A DNA stretch of 64,000 nt from Metaphire vulgaris (Eukaryota; Annelida; Clitellata; Crassiclitellata; Megascolecidae), in contig CM030840.1 in NCBI GenBank assembly GCA_018105865.1, forward strand, positions 5,984,140 to 6,048,139, in the 5' to 3' direction. Numbering within the stretch: position 1 is the stretch's first letter; every line of letters begins with the position of its first letter. The position numbers and the translations under genes are program-made. Shown here in pieces: positions 42,686 to 55,310 of this stretch. The notes below the pieces were generated by a model. It made no database searches. It saw nothing but the letters and a program-made list of their open reading frames with translations, and was not told the origin of the DNA.

Positions 42686-43311
42686 CCATGGTGTTCATTT
42701 TAAAGACACAGGCAATTTTTAGGTCATAACATTAAATATATATATTCTCATCTTGACCTAAAACTTCCAACTTTGGAGAAATTTGAAGAAAATCTTGTAT
42801 TTCAATATTCAGTGTCCAGTTTTTACGAGTCAGTCACTTGCTAAGTCTTGTATAGACTCATTGCCATTTTATCTAGTTATTAATCGTTTACAATAGACCG
42901 CTTGTTTGTGAATTAGACAGAATTAAAACTGAGCATATTAATAAAAACTTGAATCATTTCATTTCAGCTAGAACCATGACTTGTCAATGTTCTGGCACAC
43001 CTCATCTTCATCTTTATCTAATGATTGTTGTTCTGATAACAATTGTTTTTACACTTGTCGGAACTTGCCGTGTACTTCCTCTGGCACTGTGACAGGAATC
43101 GCCTTTCTAATGTTGACTCACGCACAAAAGATCAATTGATATTGAGATTTTCTAATCCGGAAACACAGGTGGATATCTGTGGGAGGTAACTCGACCTTGA
43201 ATCAGGCGTGGATGTCTCGTCAAAGAAGCATCCGTATGAAGTCTGTGTGGATTCCGTCAAAACTAAACCGTCAAAAAAGCCATCTCAGAAGCATCCGCCT
43301 CGGAAAACTGA

Positions 43312-43785
43312 GCCACTGTAACTTCCGCTACCGTCAGCAGAAGCGTTGACACTGCCAAGAACACACTCGAGTTTGAGTGTTCTCATGACGATTGCGTAAT
43401 CCTTGAGCCAGAAATCCTGTTGTCTCACTATGAAAAGGATAAGGTGAAGAACCTGTCAAGACCTCCCGGTCCTGTGTTCAAGAAAGACGAATCGACTCGG
43501 AAGCTCTCTCTTCTGGCCGCGGAGGGTAGGAACAGCTCTCCTCCTTCCGAGATCCTTTCCTCCTGGTGGCACCCTACTTTAGAAACCGGTCTACCCCCTG
43601 ATCATCTCAAGGGACCAAAGCTTAAAGAGCTGCCTGTGAAAGACCGTTTCGGGCTGGAATATGTTCATCCAGGGTATGCAGCCAGTAGAGTGAAGCCGTG
43701 CGACGGCGCTGGTCCCCTTCACCCAGTGGATGAAGCTGAGATGCTTCGCCTCGGTAAATTGTCCTATTATCGACAGATCGGATAA
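43312..43785 (+). CDS. Unrecognised ORF of 157 codons, copy B
   Basis: The frame is open from 43312 to TAA 43783. The first ATG inside is not obvious, so it may be an exon or the end of a longer gene. It reads FECSHDDCVILEPEILLSHY, NLSRPPGPVFKKDESTRKLS, SWWHPTLETGLPPDHLKGPK and RFGLEYVHPGYAASRVKPCD. It is rich in Pro, Lys and Leu and has no transmembrane segment or known motif that I can name. An upstream frame with stops (KKHPYEVCVDSVK) may be part of the same decayed gene. It lies between two Gag relics, so a retroelement origin is possible. Copy A is frameshifted. Confidence 0.45.
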   Translation, partial: ATVTSATVSRSVDTAKNTLEFECSHDDCVILEPEILLSHYEKDKVKNLSRPPGPVFKKDESTRKLSLLAAEGRNSSPPSEILSSWWHPTLETGLPPDHLKGPKLKELPVKDRFGLEYVHPGYAASRVKPCDGAGPLHPVDEAEMLRLGKLSYYRQIG

Positions 43786-44658
43786 TTGATACGGATGTGC
43801 CGTAGGTGGTCTGCTACAACCTTTAAACTGTCAATTTGCTAGTAATCTTTCGGATACCAGAACACTTTAATGGTGCCAGGAGCCTCAAAAGTCTTAATAA
43901 GCAAAAAAGAAAAATTATGAATAATTATTTGAAATAATTCATGGCTCCCCTGAAAAGAAGTCCCGGCTCCCCAGGCAGCTGCAGTTCACACTTTTAGAAC
44001 CACTGTGGTAATGCCTTAATTTATGCATGGTATTTTTACTATCAATTTCTGGGAAATTGTGTTGACCCGCACATAAGTTAACTAAGTTGATTTCGATATT
44101 TAAACTTAACTTTTATACTATATTTAGTCTGACCCAGAACTTAATAGCTAATCCTTTACGTCCTATTTGTCCAGTTCACTTAAAAGCAGCAATATTATGT
44201 TCAGTTACTTGTGTAGCTTCGAACTTTCTGTCATAGCTACAGCTAACTACACAAATTAGAACAGTAGCACAGTCTAGCAGTAGATTGGCTTGACATTCAA
44301 GTGTTACCCACTGATAAACCCAGAAGGTAGAAACTTAAAAGAAACCGAAATAAAATGTGTTTTGTTTATTTCAAAAGTTTCATAAATTTCTGAAATATTT
44401 GAATAAATTTCTTTGAAAGTTTCATGAAAGCAAACATCACTAGGTCTAGGGTACAGGATGGGTCTCGAGGATGTCACTAGCAAAGCTTTTATTGACAGTG
44501 TGACTCTTTAAGAATTTGCAAATTGGTTTAATGTTCTTTAGAGTTGACTTCTTCTTTATACAGGTTATTCAAGAGGTTTAGAGGTTTTGTATGTTCGAAT
44601 AAAACAATGAAAAGCCATCAATTGTCGTCTTCTTACAATTAAGGCCACGCCTGACCGG
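43786..44658. other. Non-coding AT-rich stretch, copy B of 5399-6265
   Basis: No feature recognised. Confidence 0.5.
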
Positions 44659-45351
44659 GTGGGGACCCAGTGTTTCATTGTTGAAGGCCATTTCCAAATT
44701 AACTCCCCTGGGTATTTGGTAAATTCGCCACAATCGTGCACCCCCATCAAACCTTTCGGTCACAAAAAAGACATCCCAGTTTCAGGGAGTCATGCCCCTA
44801 AGAATGATGCACAGCGACCCCAACTACGTGACCAGATGAATGCAAACCATAACATTCATCCAAAACATCAAATACAGATGTACTCTCAGGAATGGATGGT
44901 CGGAGAAGACGGCAGCAGAAACCCATGTTGTCACACCCATAGATTTAATGTAGGCTCATCTCAACCTAACACACAACCACCATTCACTCCATGACTCCAA
45001 GCAACTCCGTTGGAATAACTGACGTCAACCATGATATGCCGATCCCAGGCTGTCATGCATTTAGGGACAATTAGTGGAGATCCAACCCTTACGCCCACGA
45101 AAATTGTCGTCAAAATCGTACTGTTGCATCCGACATCCAAATGCTCTCACCACCGTTGGTGTAGAATCAAAATAACGGTTATGCGCAAAACCAGGAACAG
45201 CCAGTACCACACCACATTCTTCTACAGGAGCATGACGAAGCAAACAATGACCATTACTGTCCACCACATTTTCCAAACCCTAAGTATGACACCGAGAGAA
45301 AAATAATGTTCCAGGCCACGTGAGTAGCGGTAACAGAGATAAACATTCTTT
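44659..45351 (+). pseudogene. Q/N/H/P-rich region upstream of Gag 2, copy B
   Basis: Same as 6266-6958 in copy A: stop-interrupted polar frames that could be the N-terminus of Gag 2. Confidence 0.35.
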
Positions 45352-45675
45352 CCTACTTCTCGATAAAATTTAACGGTTCTAGCCAAGCGGAAAACTTTTT
45401 GATAAAATTTTTAACATTGTTGCTAAACACAAAACTTGGGACGAATCGGAGAAAGTGACGTTCCTTCAATGGTTGTTGGAGGGAAACCACTTCAGTAACT
45501 CTGGGAAAATGGATCAAACACAGACATAACTTTTGAACAATTAGTCTTTAAATTAAGACAGAGGTATGGATCGATGGGTCGTATTGCTACACATCGCTCT
45601 GTGTTGCAATGTAGGAAACAAAAGGACAATGATCCCCTAGGTGAGTTATTTAATGAATGGCCTAGCGCTATATAA
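45352..45675 (+). pseudogene. Gypsy-type Gag relic 2, copy B
   Basis: KFNGSS, WDESEKVTFLQWLLEG, FEQLVFKLRQRYGSMGR and LGELFNEWPS are read in order with fewer frame changes than in copy A. The last two lie in one frame (45530-45675). It is cut off by the MITE at 45717. Confidence 0.65.
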
Positions 45676-45716
45676 TTTTAATACAGTGGGTGTTTTAGGT
45701 CTTTCGAAATAATATA

Positions 45717-46333
45717 CCGTATATACTCGAGATAAAGTTGATCCGAGTATAAGTCGACCCCTAGATTATGGGGATTTGAAGGTGTCTAAAGTCATTGACC
45801 CGGCTATAAGTCGAAGTGACGTCACCGCGGCGAACCCTCTTGAGGTGATAGTGAGAGTTGGAACAATAGCGGACGCCAAGTGGGCATGTGGCGGCAGCGG
45901 TGCCATTGTTTTGATTGAAAAACTGCGTTTTAGCTTTGAACTATCGAGAAACTGAACGATTTTGACATTCCCAGATTGATTCCTGACGATTAAGAACATT
46001 TTAAACCTGCTATTCGCTCATTCTTGACAATATAAAAATTTTAATTACCGGTAATCTTGAATTTTTTATATTTATGTAGCACCAATATTTAATTAATATT
46101 TATGTGGCACCTATAAATTACCAATCTTAAAATCGCTGATGTCAACTTTTATTTAGATGTCAGAGCGTATGTTGAAAATAATTACGCAAAGAGTTAGCTA
46201 AATTAATTATTTTCGACATGCTATGTATGGAAACTTTACCCAACAGTTAGTGCCTCAAAGTATAAGTCGAGGTCAGGATATATAACCTGTGAATTGGCCT
46301 TAAATTTCTCGACTTTATCACGAATATATACGG
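45717..46333. mobile_element. MITE with CCGTATATA termini, copy B
   Basis: Starts CCGTATATACTCG and ends CGAATATATACGG, with TA on each side. The left terminus is two bases shorter than in copy A and matches its right end better. Confidence 0.75.
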
Positions 46334-46354
46334 TAGCTCATGAATTAACATTAG

Positions 46355-46483
46355 ATGGCAGCAGCAAAATCGGAAAATAAAAAGCGCAAGATTTCTGAAA
46401 ATCGTTCGTTCAGGAGTTCGTGGACACAGGATTTTTTCATTGTGGAGCATTTTGGATCTATTTTATGCTTCATTTGCCAATAA
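46355..46483 (+). pseudogene. hAT transposase N-terminus with BED-like start, copy B
   Basis: Same 42-codon frame as at 7966-8094, unchanged (FRSSWTQDFFIVEH, LCFICQ, stop). Confidence 0.5.
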
Positions 46484-46500
46484 CAAAGTAGCGATCGGAT

Positions 46501-46731
46501 TATTAAAATACAGAGTCAGGCATTAAAATCAGAGAGGAAAGAGGCAAAAGCCTCTGAACGTGTAGCCACAGGGCAGGGTGCAGGTGCCGTGCAAGATACA
46601 GCCCACGCGAAAGAGAACGCAGCTGCTGCCCTTGTGTCTCAGCCGATGGTACGGCCGGTATCGTCGCAAGATGTCGGCTGCCAAACACTGTCTTGGCAAC
46701 AGACCACACCGGTTTTAGAAATAGAAATGGC
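46501..46731 (+). pseudogene. LINE-B ORF1 fragment, copy B, cut at the indel junction
   Basis: Same internally deleted ORF1 as 8110-8395, but it ends at LEIEMA, where LANCL exon 2 begins in the opposite orientation. The six-frame translation therefore shows a false fusion at 46589-46837. Confidence 0.8.
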
Positions 46732-46833
46732 TGAAGGATCATTCCAATTGGCATCATTCTCAAATTCAAGTTCTAATTTTCCTAAAAGTTGTTTCACTTT
46801 TGCTGCTAGGCTTGCAGCAAAATTCCTCTCAAC
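46732..46833 (-). pseudogene. LANCL exon 2, copy B, truncated
   Basis: The acceptor and the first part (VERNFAASLAAKVKQLLGKL, then FENDANWNDPS) match copy A, but the exon is cut at 46732 and has no donor. Exon 3 is absent from copy B. If this arrangement is real, this LANCL copy cannot make a normal protein. Confidence 0.8.
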
Positions 46834-46979
46834 CTAAGCAACATAAACAAATAAACATCGTCATCAGTTAGTTTGTACACCAGTAAACTGATTATGGAAG
46901 AATGTATGGACAGGAGGAGGCAGCAAAGGTTATGGTACAAAGATTCACTGCATCGCCTATCCCACGAGCCACCCCCGAC

Positions 46980-48401
46980 TATTGTAATGTAACAAATGTA
47001 ATGTAACAAAATATTTGTATAGCGCCTCTTCTGAAAGATCACTCAGAAGCGCTTCCACAGCAAATTACTGTATATTAACAAAGAGATAAGTTTTAAGTCG
47101 TTTCAAAAAGAGGGCCATAGAATTAGGAGTTGCTAAGCCACGCATACTGGCGTCAAGAGCATTCCAAAGGATAGGGCCAACTGATTCAAAACTTCGCTTC
47201 AGGAACATGGAAGTTCGTGCTTGAAGCACACTGAGAAGACCATTGGTTGTGGACCGAAGACATGGCCGACCAGGGATAGAGCTAAGGGGATGGAGTAGCT
47301 CTGAAAGGTAAGATGGAGTGGCACCATAAAGAGAGAGTGCAACCGCTCTCAACATACGAAACTCAACTCGAGCAGGATAAGGCAGCCAGTGTAAAATAGA
47401 CGTCATATAATCACTAATGTGATCACGTCTTGTGACACCAGCAATCACCCTGGCTGCTGAACGAAGAACCATCTGGAGTTTATCAAGTCGCACCGATGGA
47501 AGACCAGCAAAAGTGAACCACAGTAGTCAAAGCTGAGCAAATAAATGCATGAATCAAAGTAGAAGCAGATGGCATGTCTAGTGTACGTCGAATCACTCTA
47601 AGCTGGCGGAGATGATAGAAGCAACTGCGACAAAGTGAGTTAATATGATCCATAAAGGTTAACTCAGAGTCAAGAATTATACCAAGATCACGGACAGAGG
47701 AGGAGAAAGAGAGGCCGGGAAGGCAGACTGCATGAACAGATGATCAATTTTTGAGAGCTGACCTCGAGTACCAAACCAGATGAGTTGAGTTTTAGCTGGA
47801 TTAAGTAAAAGACGATTTGAGTGCATCCATGAATGAAGTAAGTCAGAGGCTTCAACAAATTCACGAGTGATCTGCAGCGCATTAGTGGGGCTGGAATGTG
47901 AATAGGCCTGAATATCATCAGCGTACATATGTGTTTTAAAATTATATGGTGCAAACAAGCGTGCAACATCAGCAGTATAAAGTATATACAGAAGCGGCCC
48001 AAGAACCGAACCCTGAGGGACTCCACAAGTGACTGGCACTTCACGGGAGTAGGAAGAACCAAGTGATGCAATCATGCGGCGTTCAGAGAGATAGGATTTT
48101 AACCAGGCCAGAGGAAGACCAGAGACACCAAATGAGACAGAGAGGCACTGTAGAAGAATATCATGGTCAACAGTGTCAAAAGCAGCACTGACATCAAATA
48201 GGGCAAGAAGAGTGACTTCTGACCGATCGATGGCCCTATAGAGATCTGAGAGAAGATGCAAGAGAAGCGTTTCAGTAGAGTGTGAGGCACGGAAACCAGA
48301 CTGGTATTTCGGCAGCAAATCATTAGCCTCAAGATATGGAAGCAGCTGAAGAGTGACAACCTTCTCAAGGACCTTAGATAAGTTACATTCAAAGTCTGAA
48401 A
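46980..48401 (-). pseudogene. L2/CR1-type LINE, copy B, frameshifted
   Basis: Same element as 19079-20500. The RT frame is split by deletions near 47510-47535 and a missing base near 47719, giving two open parts (47065-47493 and 47677-48318). MYADDIQAY is kept. Confidence 0.85.
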
Positions 48402-48713
48402 ATGTGCCAAAATGACATTAACTGCAACTCAATTTGTGATTTCATATCTAGCATTATTCACATTGGGGTTGCAGTTACTGTGTACAGTGCAAGTAGAAAG
48501 TGCCAAACAACAATAGTGACATTAACCAGTATGACAGTTCAGTCTTTATTTTTGACAGTTCAGTCTTTATTATGTCTGGCCCAAAGATTCTTAACTCTTC
48601 TCCTGTCAGATCTCCCAATTTGCTGCATTCTTTCAAGTATGGATTATAAAAATATATCTCTGTAAAATATATCCGTAAAATATATCTCTGTTGACATTTC
48701 CTTCAGTCTGCAC

Positions 48714-49041
48714 CAGGGGTATTTTTACACCCTCTCAAACCCCCAATTTGAGGTCGACACCCCCAAATTTCCTAATCCAGAACACCCACCCCAATTTGAG
48801 AAATAACACCCCCAACACCCCCAACTTTATTTCTCTGATGACCTTTTTTGCTTGTCAGACTTTTTTGAGACCTGATAACGTTTTTTGCTTTTCAGAATTT
48901 TTTGAGATTTGATAAGGTTTTTGGGTTTTTTGCCTGTCAGGCATTTTATGTGGGATGACCTTTCCACACTTATTCGGCAGAGACCCCAAATTTTACCGAC
49001 ACCACACACACCCGCAATTCACAATCCTAGAGATAACCCTG
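48714..49041. mobile_element. Probable hAT-like MITE (CAGGGG...CCCTG), copy B
   Basis: Copy of 20813-21140. The left end CAGGGGTATTTTTACACC matches the inverted right end better than in copy A. Confidence 0.5.
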
Positions 49042-49159
49042 GCCGGATACCCGGGATTTGACCTGGATCTTAAATTATTTGGATTTGGTGTGCCATCTGT
49101 TGATGCTCCTGTGTATTATGAAGTGGCGCTATAGAAGTTTTAGATTAGATTAGATTAAA
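49042..49159 (+). mobile_element. LINE 3' end with GATTA tail, copy B
   Basis: Copy of 21141-21258; same 3' UTR family as 62860-62990. Confidence 0.75.
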
Positions 49160-49366
49160 TCTGCACCGCTTTTCCCATTCTGACTGATGACTAAGTGCTG
49201 AATGATCTTTATACGAATGAACTGCAGCAGCAACAGCACTATAGTCATGCCTTCGCTTAACAATTTGCACTAGAAAAAAGGATTATATCATTATCAACGT
49301 CATTATTTTTAATGACCGTTTAATTATTTAGTATACACAATTTTTCTAAAGGAAAAGGAAACGTAC

Positions 49367-49438
49367 TTGTCCGTTCTGTTCGAGTAGCTCTTGGCCACCG
49401 TAATCGGCGAAATTATTAGGAAATTCGCGAACTTCCAT
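49367..49438 (-). CDS. LANCL exon 1 (start), copy B
   Basis: Identical in coding content to copy A (MEVREFPNNFADY..., donor GTACG). It belongs to a LANCL copy whose exon 2 is truncated at 46732. Confidence 0.75.
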
Positions 49439-49504
49439 CGCCTCTCCCCACCAGACAACGACCGATCTAATTAGGCCATCGAAGTCTCAACAAAGAACTA
49501 AAGC

Positions 49505-50580
49505 CGCCGTACCATGTTCACAGTAAGTAAGTAGTGAAATCTCTTTAATTTCTATAGCGCTATTAAATATCGAAGTAGCTCCTTTTAGACCTAGGCGTAA
49601 GTAAAAGTAAGTAAGTAAAATCTCGTGGATTTCTATAGCGCCTTGGAAAGCAGCACACAGTAGCTGCTTATTCTTAGGCGCTCAGCCTCTCTTAAAATAG
49701 CTATGGGGAAGGTATGTTATCAGCCAGGCAATAGTCAACGTCCAAAGGGCAGTGAGGCTGGTTGTTACAGCTATGGAGGATATGATTTTAGAAAAGGAAT
49801 GATTTAAGCTTAGACCTGAAGACTTGAGGAGATAATGCAGGAATTATAGGAAACTAGAATCAGATTTTATTGTTTGAAAGTGTCCAAGTCTGCGGAGGGA
49901 AGCTGGGATCGAGTTCCAAAGTTCAGGTGAGGCGTATGAGAAGGCACGGTTGCAAATTTACAGGGATGACTGATTGAGTGGGCGTGAGTCCGTGACCAGA
50001 GTGAGGTAAGATGATGAACGTGTGGGTCGAGGAGGTCGAGGTGTTAATATATAGTGATCTAAGGTAGACAGGTTTTGATGACTGAAGTGAGCTATGTGTA
50101 CGTGTTATTATCTTATATTGGATACGTTCAGTTATTTTAAGCCAATGTAATGATTTTAGTATGGGTGAAATATTGGAGAATTTAGGTGACTTAATAACAG
50201 CACGAGCAAGTGCATTTTGTATTGACTGCAATTTGTTGATAGAGGCTTTTGGAAGGTTATAGTAGAGGGAGTTAAAATAATCTAATTTGGAGTGGACTAT
50301 TGAGGTGGCAATTGTGGAGGCAGTTTTAGTATCTAGGCAAGGACGTAGGCGGCGAAGGTCACGAATATGAACATAGCAGGCTTTTGATAGTTGGGAGATT
50401 TGTGATTCGAAGTTTAGAAAAGAATCAAATTTGAATCCTAGATTTCTAGCAGTTGGAACAGGGATTATTGTGCTGTCAGGAGCCAAAACTAGTTTAGTAT
50501 TGTCAATTTTTTTGAGTTGTTGGGGTAGTCCAATTAAAAGAAACTCTGTCTTAGTCTGTTGACGGTAGATGATTCGGTTG
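49505..50580 (-). pseudogene. Second L2/CR1-type LINE, copy B, 3' part
   Basis: Same as 21600-22690, with the 187-codon frame at 49923-50486 kept (NLGFKFDSFLNF, LDYFNSLYYNLPK, SLHWLKI). The TACTTACT tail microsatellite is shorter by about 16 bases. Confidence 0.75.
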
Positions 50581-50662
50581 AAGGCAGTGATGTTTGTGAA
50601 AATTGTTTGTAATTCAGTGTCTCCACCTCTGCCCTAATGTTCCGAAATAGCATTGGTATCTC

Positions 50663-50829
50663 CAGGGTGCGATTTGTGACCTGGAGCAGTGGGGATATGT
50701 CGAGCTTGGGGAGAAGTAGTTGGGAAATGTAGCAGTGGGGGGATGTAGTGGTGGGGGATGTAGCAGTAGGGGGATGCAGTTTGGCAGTGGGGGGGGGAAG
50801 ATTCCCCCCCCCTCGCAAATCGCGCCCTG
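50663..50829. mobile_element. hAT MITE (CAGGGTGCGATTTG ends), copy B
   Basis: Same element as 22777-22940 with GGTATCTC on both sides (50655-50662 and 50830-50837). G-run lengths differ from copy A. Confidence 0.9.
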
Positions 50830-50966
50830 GGTATCTCCATGTATTAGAACTGGTAGGATCATAAAGTGCATTATTATTAAACTACTACTGCTGCGACAGT
50901 CACATTAACATTAGTGGTAGTAGTCAGTAGTCACAGTATTAGGCCTACTATCACTACTACTACTAG

Positions 50967-51122
50967 CAGGCTTGGAGTTGCCGGGGGGTTGGGGTTGGGA
51001 GTTGAACCCCCCAGCTAACTTTGCAACCCTCCCAAAAATCGCATATCAGGTACATGCAGTTTTTGTCATTCATTGAATTTCAGTCCTCAACCCCCAGCTC
51101 AAATTTCACAACTCCAACACTG
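50967..51122. mobile_element. hAT MITE (CAGGCTTGGAGTTG ends), copy B
   Basis: Same as 23078-23233, flanked by ACTACTAG. Confidence 0.7.
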
Positions 51123-51551
51123 ACTACTAGTAGTAGTTGTGGTGTAGGCCTACAACTAATTACTACCAGTACAACTTACTACCAGTCCACTAGTACAAAT
51201 ACTACTACGTGAGCCTGGCATTAACAGATGGATGATTTACAGCAGTTCACACAACACATTAATGTGAAAGATGTTGAGATTTTACTCTGAATGAGAATAG
51301 CCATAACAATGTAAAACAAAAGCAAAAATAAGTATTGCAAGCACTATGCAAAATTATTTCAAATATCAGTCAAATTTCTAATGAATGATGGAAGTATACA
51401 ACTTAAATAATTCAAATTAGTCTTCTTGCAAAGCTATTATATAAATATACATATCATGCAACTGAAAATCACTGCCAAGTGCTATGTCCTAAGCAAGTAT
51501 TAATTTACAGTTAGAAATACAAATGACACAATATTTGCCAAATCTGTAGTT

Positions 51552-51957
51552 GGGGCTGTCCATTAATGATGTCAACAATTTTTGGGCAATTTTTGACCCA
51601 TCTTCCCTTTGTCAACAACTGTCAGCTTTCATTGACCCCTATAATTATGTCAAAACTTTTGACACCTCCCCACTAAGACCAGAGACGGGTCCCTAAAAAG
51701 TTTAGAAGATTATTTTTGCAGCGATGAAACCTTCTCTTTCTTTTGTTCAAGTGTCATAATGTGGTGATGATAACCTTGTTTTTGCTCGTTTTTTTTTTCC
51801 ATTGTAATAAATAGTATTCTGTGAAATTTCATATTTTTATCATTTGTATAAAAATGAAATTGTTGACGTCAACTTCTCTGACCCCCTCCCCTGTCAACAA
51901 CTGTCAAACTTTTCAAACCCCTCTCCTAATTTGTTGACGTAATTAATGGACAGCCCC
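51552..51957. mobile_element. MITE with GGGGCTGTCCATTAAT termini, copy B
   Basis: Same as 23665-24079, nine bases shorter through homopolymer differences and a small change near 51790. Confidence 0.85.
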
Positions 51958-52380
51958 TTTGCAGAAATCTGCCTGTAAAATTATCTTAATGTTGTTAACT
52001 CTGATTTTGGCACAAATTCAATATGCTCAATATCAAAGCACTCTTTAATGGAATTCTGCATTCTCTTAATATCCATGTGAAGTAATCAACTTCTGTTGTG
52101 GCCAATTTCATACAAAGCCTCTTAATCTACTAGGCTAACATGAGTGTAAAAATGTGGACATGACTGTATGGCATATATGGGTGTCTGCAGAAATTTTCCA
52201 GAAGGGTGCAAAACAGGGTCTTGTGATGAAAGAAACAATTAATTTTACCTTTTTCATAAAGGGTTAATTAATCAAAATTGATTACAGAAGCCCAAGTTGT
52301 GCTTCACCTGATTCTGTTGTCCTTAAAAATACAGCAACATATTTTCAAATTATTTATGATCTCTTCTTGACAGTTAAGAA

Positions 52381-52646
52381 TCAGTATGCCTTCCTATCCA
52401 GTCTTCTATGAGGTGACAACGATCTGGAACGTCGGTGAAGCTTCAATTTGACAAAATTTTGACGATCATAATCCATCAGGAAGTTCTTTTGATGATCTGA
52501 TGTGGCATCATCAAGATCAATGGTCGAAGGAGAGTTAGCCTGATTTGCAAGAATGAGCTTCTCTAGACGTGAGATTATTTCATAGTCTGGAACAGGTTGA
52601 GTTGTCGCATCAAGATTGAGCATACGGACAATTGAAAAACGAAGCT
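52381..52646 (-). CDS. Coiled-coil protein, last exon, copy B
   Basis: Same coding sequence as 24505-24770, with stop TGA at 52381 and the same basic Ser/Arg-rich C-terminus. Confidence 0.6.
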
Positions 52647-53055
52647 CTAACAGCTAGACGATAATTAAAAATGAACAATTTAATGAAGCATTATAAGCAA
52701 TGTCACTGGGTGACAAAACTGACATTAATTGAAACAACTGCAATCATTCAGATGAGAGAACAGATGACGCTAACAGTTATGCTGCTTGTAGCTAAAAATA
52801 GGTGAAATTCAAAGCTGCATCAATTGGAAATTATTTAAATCTTATCATGCTGCTATCAGTTGATAACATGATATTGTAATTGTCTATTTGCAGAAATAAA
52901 AGACAGAAGATATCTTAGATAATATATGGTAACAGGAGGTTTTTACCAAAAATAATAACCAAATATGATTATTCAGACCACAAGAAACCCGTTACTGCCA
53001 TATTTTATCTAGAAAAAGGCAAACATTTTATGATGTGGACAGATTATTGTATCAC

Positions 53056-53292
53056 CTTGCTTTCACGTTTAGCAACATCTTGAAGCTTTGTCTTAGTGGC
53101 ATGCAGCTCATTAGACATGGCGTGAATTGTATTATTTGTAATTGCTTTTTTTCCAACTACATGCTCTGAAGCAGAGTTCAATCCTCTCTCTAGTCCTGCA
53201 ATTCCTTTGGCTCGACAAAGATGTTCATGTTCCAGTTCATCGACTTCGTTCTCCAGTTTAAATAACTCCCAATCTTTCAAAATAGTTCTTGT
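53056..53292 (-). CDS. Coiled-coil protein exon, copy B, open frame
   Basis: Open from acceptor to donor (KDWELFKLENEVDELEHEH onward). It contains the base missing from copy A near 25370, so this is probably the correct version. Confidence 0.8.
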
Positions 53293-53811
53293 CTATTGAA
53301 ATAGTAAATAATTTTAAAGTATATTTTCTAGGAAAACAGTATTTCACTACTCATAAGCTATTTAAGGATTTCACTATAAATCTCCAAACCATATGTTTTA
53401 TACATGCAAGGTAACAAAATGTATCTTTACCTTTAAAAATGCTGTCTTTATGACAACTGTTCTTTTCTGGTATGCATCCATCGTCAATAAAGTAATATAC
53501 TTATTTTTCGTATTACTTCCTACTTTCCTAATATAATCACGGATCATGCCTTGACTTAATTACGACTTGTGTTCTATTAAAACAGATTGACACTATTTGC
53601 TGTATAATTTGACCTACCAGTACTATTTCAAAATAGATACTGATTAAACTGTTTACTTTTTTATTTAAATAGCTGCTTGCACTATTTATTGCAACCACGG
53701 TTAAATCTGTGGGTACAATAGAAGCATAAAAATGTGGTATACTTTCATCATCATCATGCATGAAAATTATTGTGGAGAAATAATGTCAATCTGAAATTTT
53801 GACATACGTAC

Positions 53812-54036
53812 TTCAACATCATTAGAGCAAAAAAGTCTTGACTTCAGGTTTCTTATCAGTGCATGGCAGTCATTGAGTTCTTGGCAATATTTCTCTATAA
53901 GTTTCTGCATCTTTCTGTTTTTTGCAAACTCATTCTCTTGTTCAAGCTCCACTCGTTCATGCTCTATTCCCGTTCTCATAGTAAGCTGCTCTTCAAGAGA
54001 TGCGATCTTTCTGCGCTGCAACTCAAGATGTGATTC
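53812..54036 (-). CDS. Coiled-coil protein exon (75 codons), copy B
   Basis: Same as 25935-26159 except one Leu-to-Phe change (SRLFCSND instead of SRLLCSND). Confidence 0.8.
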
Positions 54037-54343
54037 CTGATAGTGAGAAAAATTACATATTTTATCCAGAATGTTCCATTAAAAGTTTAGTGTAGCCTAC
54101 ATCTACATAAAATTACAAGAACATCATCTTACATCAGAACACTACATAAGAACTTCATCATCATAAAGAATTCTAATCTATTGTGTTGCTGCATTCATTG
54201 GATCATTTTATTATCAAACAATTTTTGACTGAATCTAGACAGACATACAGAAATACAAGGTGTGAATAAATTTTCAGAAAAAGAAAAAAGTCAATGTTAA
54301 AGATGATTAGTATCATAACTCAGATTAAGCACTATTAATTTAC

Positions 54344-54563
54344 TCAATAGATGTACTTTGCTTTCCATTTGATCAGCCATACGACTCAGTTTCTGATGTA
54401 AGTGTGCATTGTGGTTCTTTGCCTTGGAGAGTGTTTGGATGTCTCTTTTCATGATCTCTTCCACTCGTGCCAAGATGGTTAAAACTGCTTCATCAATGCC
54501 AAGATTAACCATTACCGGTTCCATTTCCAAAGCAACACACAACCTTGTCAGGTAATGCCAAAA
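54344..54563 (-). CDS. Coiled-coil protein exon with W-x-Y-L module, copy B
   Basis: Same as 26467-26686; no coding difference seen. Confidence 0.75.
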
Positions 54564-55310
54564 CTAATAACAAATACACAAATTCAGGCATTACAACTGA
54601 ATCTTTCAATGAACAATAATATCCATTAGGCCTATAAAGTATAAGTTACACCCCTGGCTGATAGGAAATTTAGACAGCAGGGATCAGAATTGATGGAATG
54701 AACTGGAAAATGTGTTAAATGTCAGGCTAAAAAATATACTGTGCTATTTCTGGTTTTCAAAATTTTCCCCAAAGCTTTGCTAAAATCTGGCAGTCAAAAA
54801 CTGAAATTAGTCGAAAATTGTGTTGCAAAGTTTTTCTGCAAAAATTATGACTTCACAAGATTTAAAATATAAGTTGCAAATATTAATAATATAATAATAT
54901 TTAGTGTTTTGATTAACTACCTCAAAAATAATTAATTATGAAATCAATTGGTTCAGAGTACCACCATGTGATGGGTCACAATTTGTGAGAGCATGGTGCA
55001 AAATTTAACCAAATCTGTGATGAAATGAAAGTGCAATTTCATTATACGAAATGAACAACATTCAATTTCTTTGAAAAATAAGAGAAAATTGACCTAGAAC
55101 ATTGGCATATTGAAACGGCCTGATTTCAAATGGGAGATGAAGCACAAGCTGTAATATAACTTCTATAGCCCAACCTCCTTAAAATGCTCTATGCAATGCA
55201 AAGAAAAATACTGCAAAAAACCACTTACTGGGTATACTGGCATACAATGCAATTATTGTGACATTACAAACAACTTCAAAATGGCTTATAAAGAGACATT
55301 TACTATTAAC

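Noticed and set aside
46589..46837. Plus-strand frame joining LINE-B ORF1 and further sequence
   Set aside because: After 46731 it reads antisense through LANCL exon 2. It is a product of the deletion junction.
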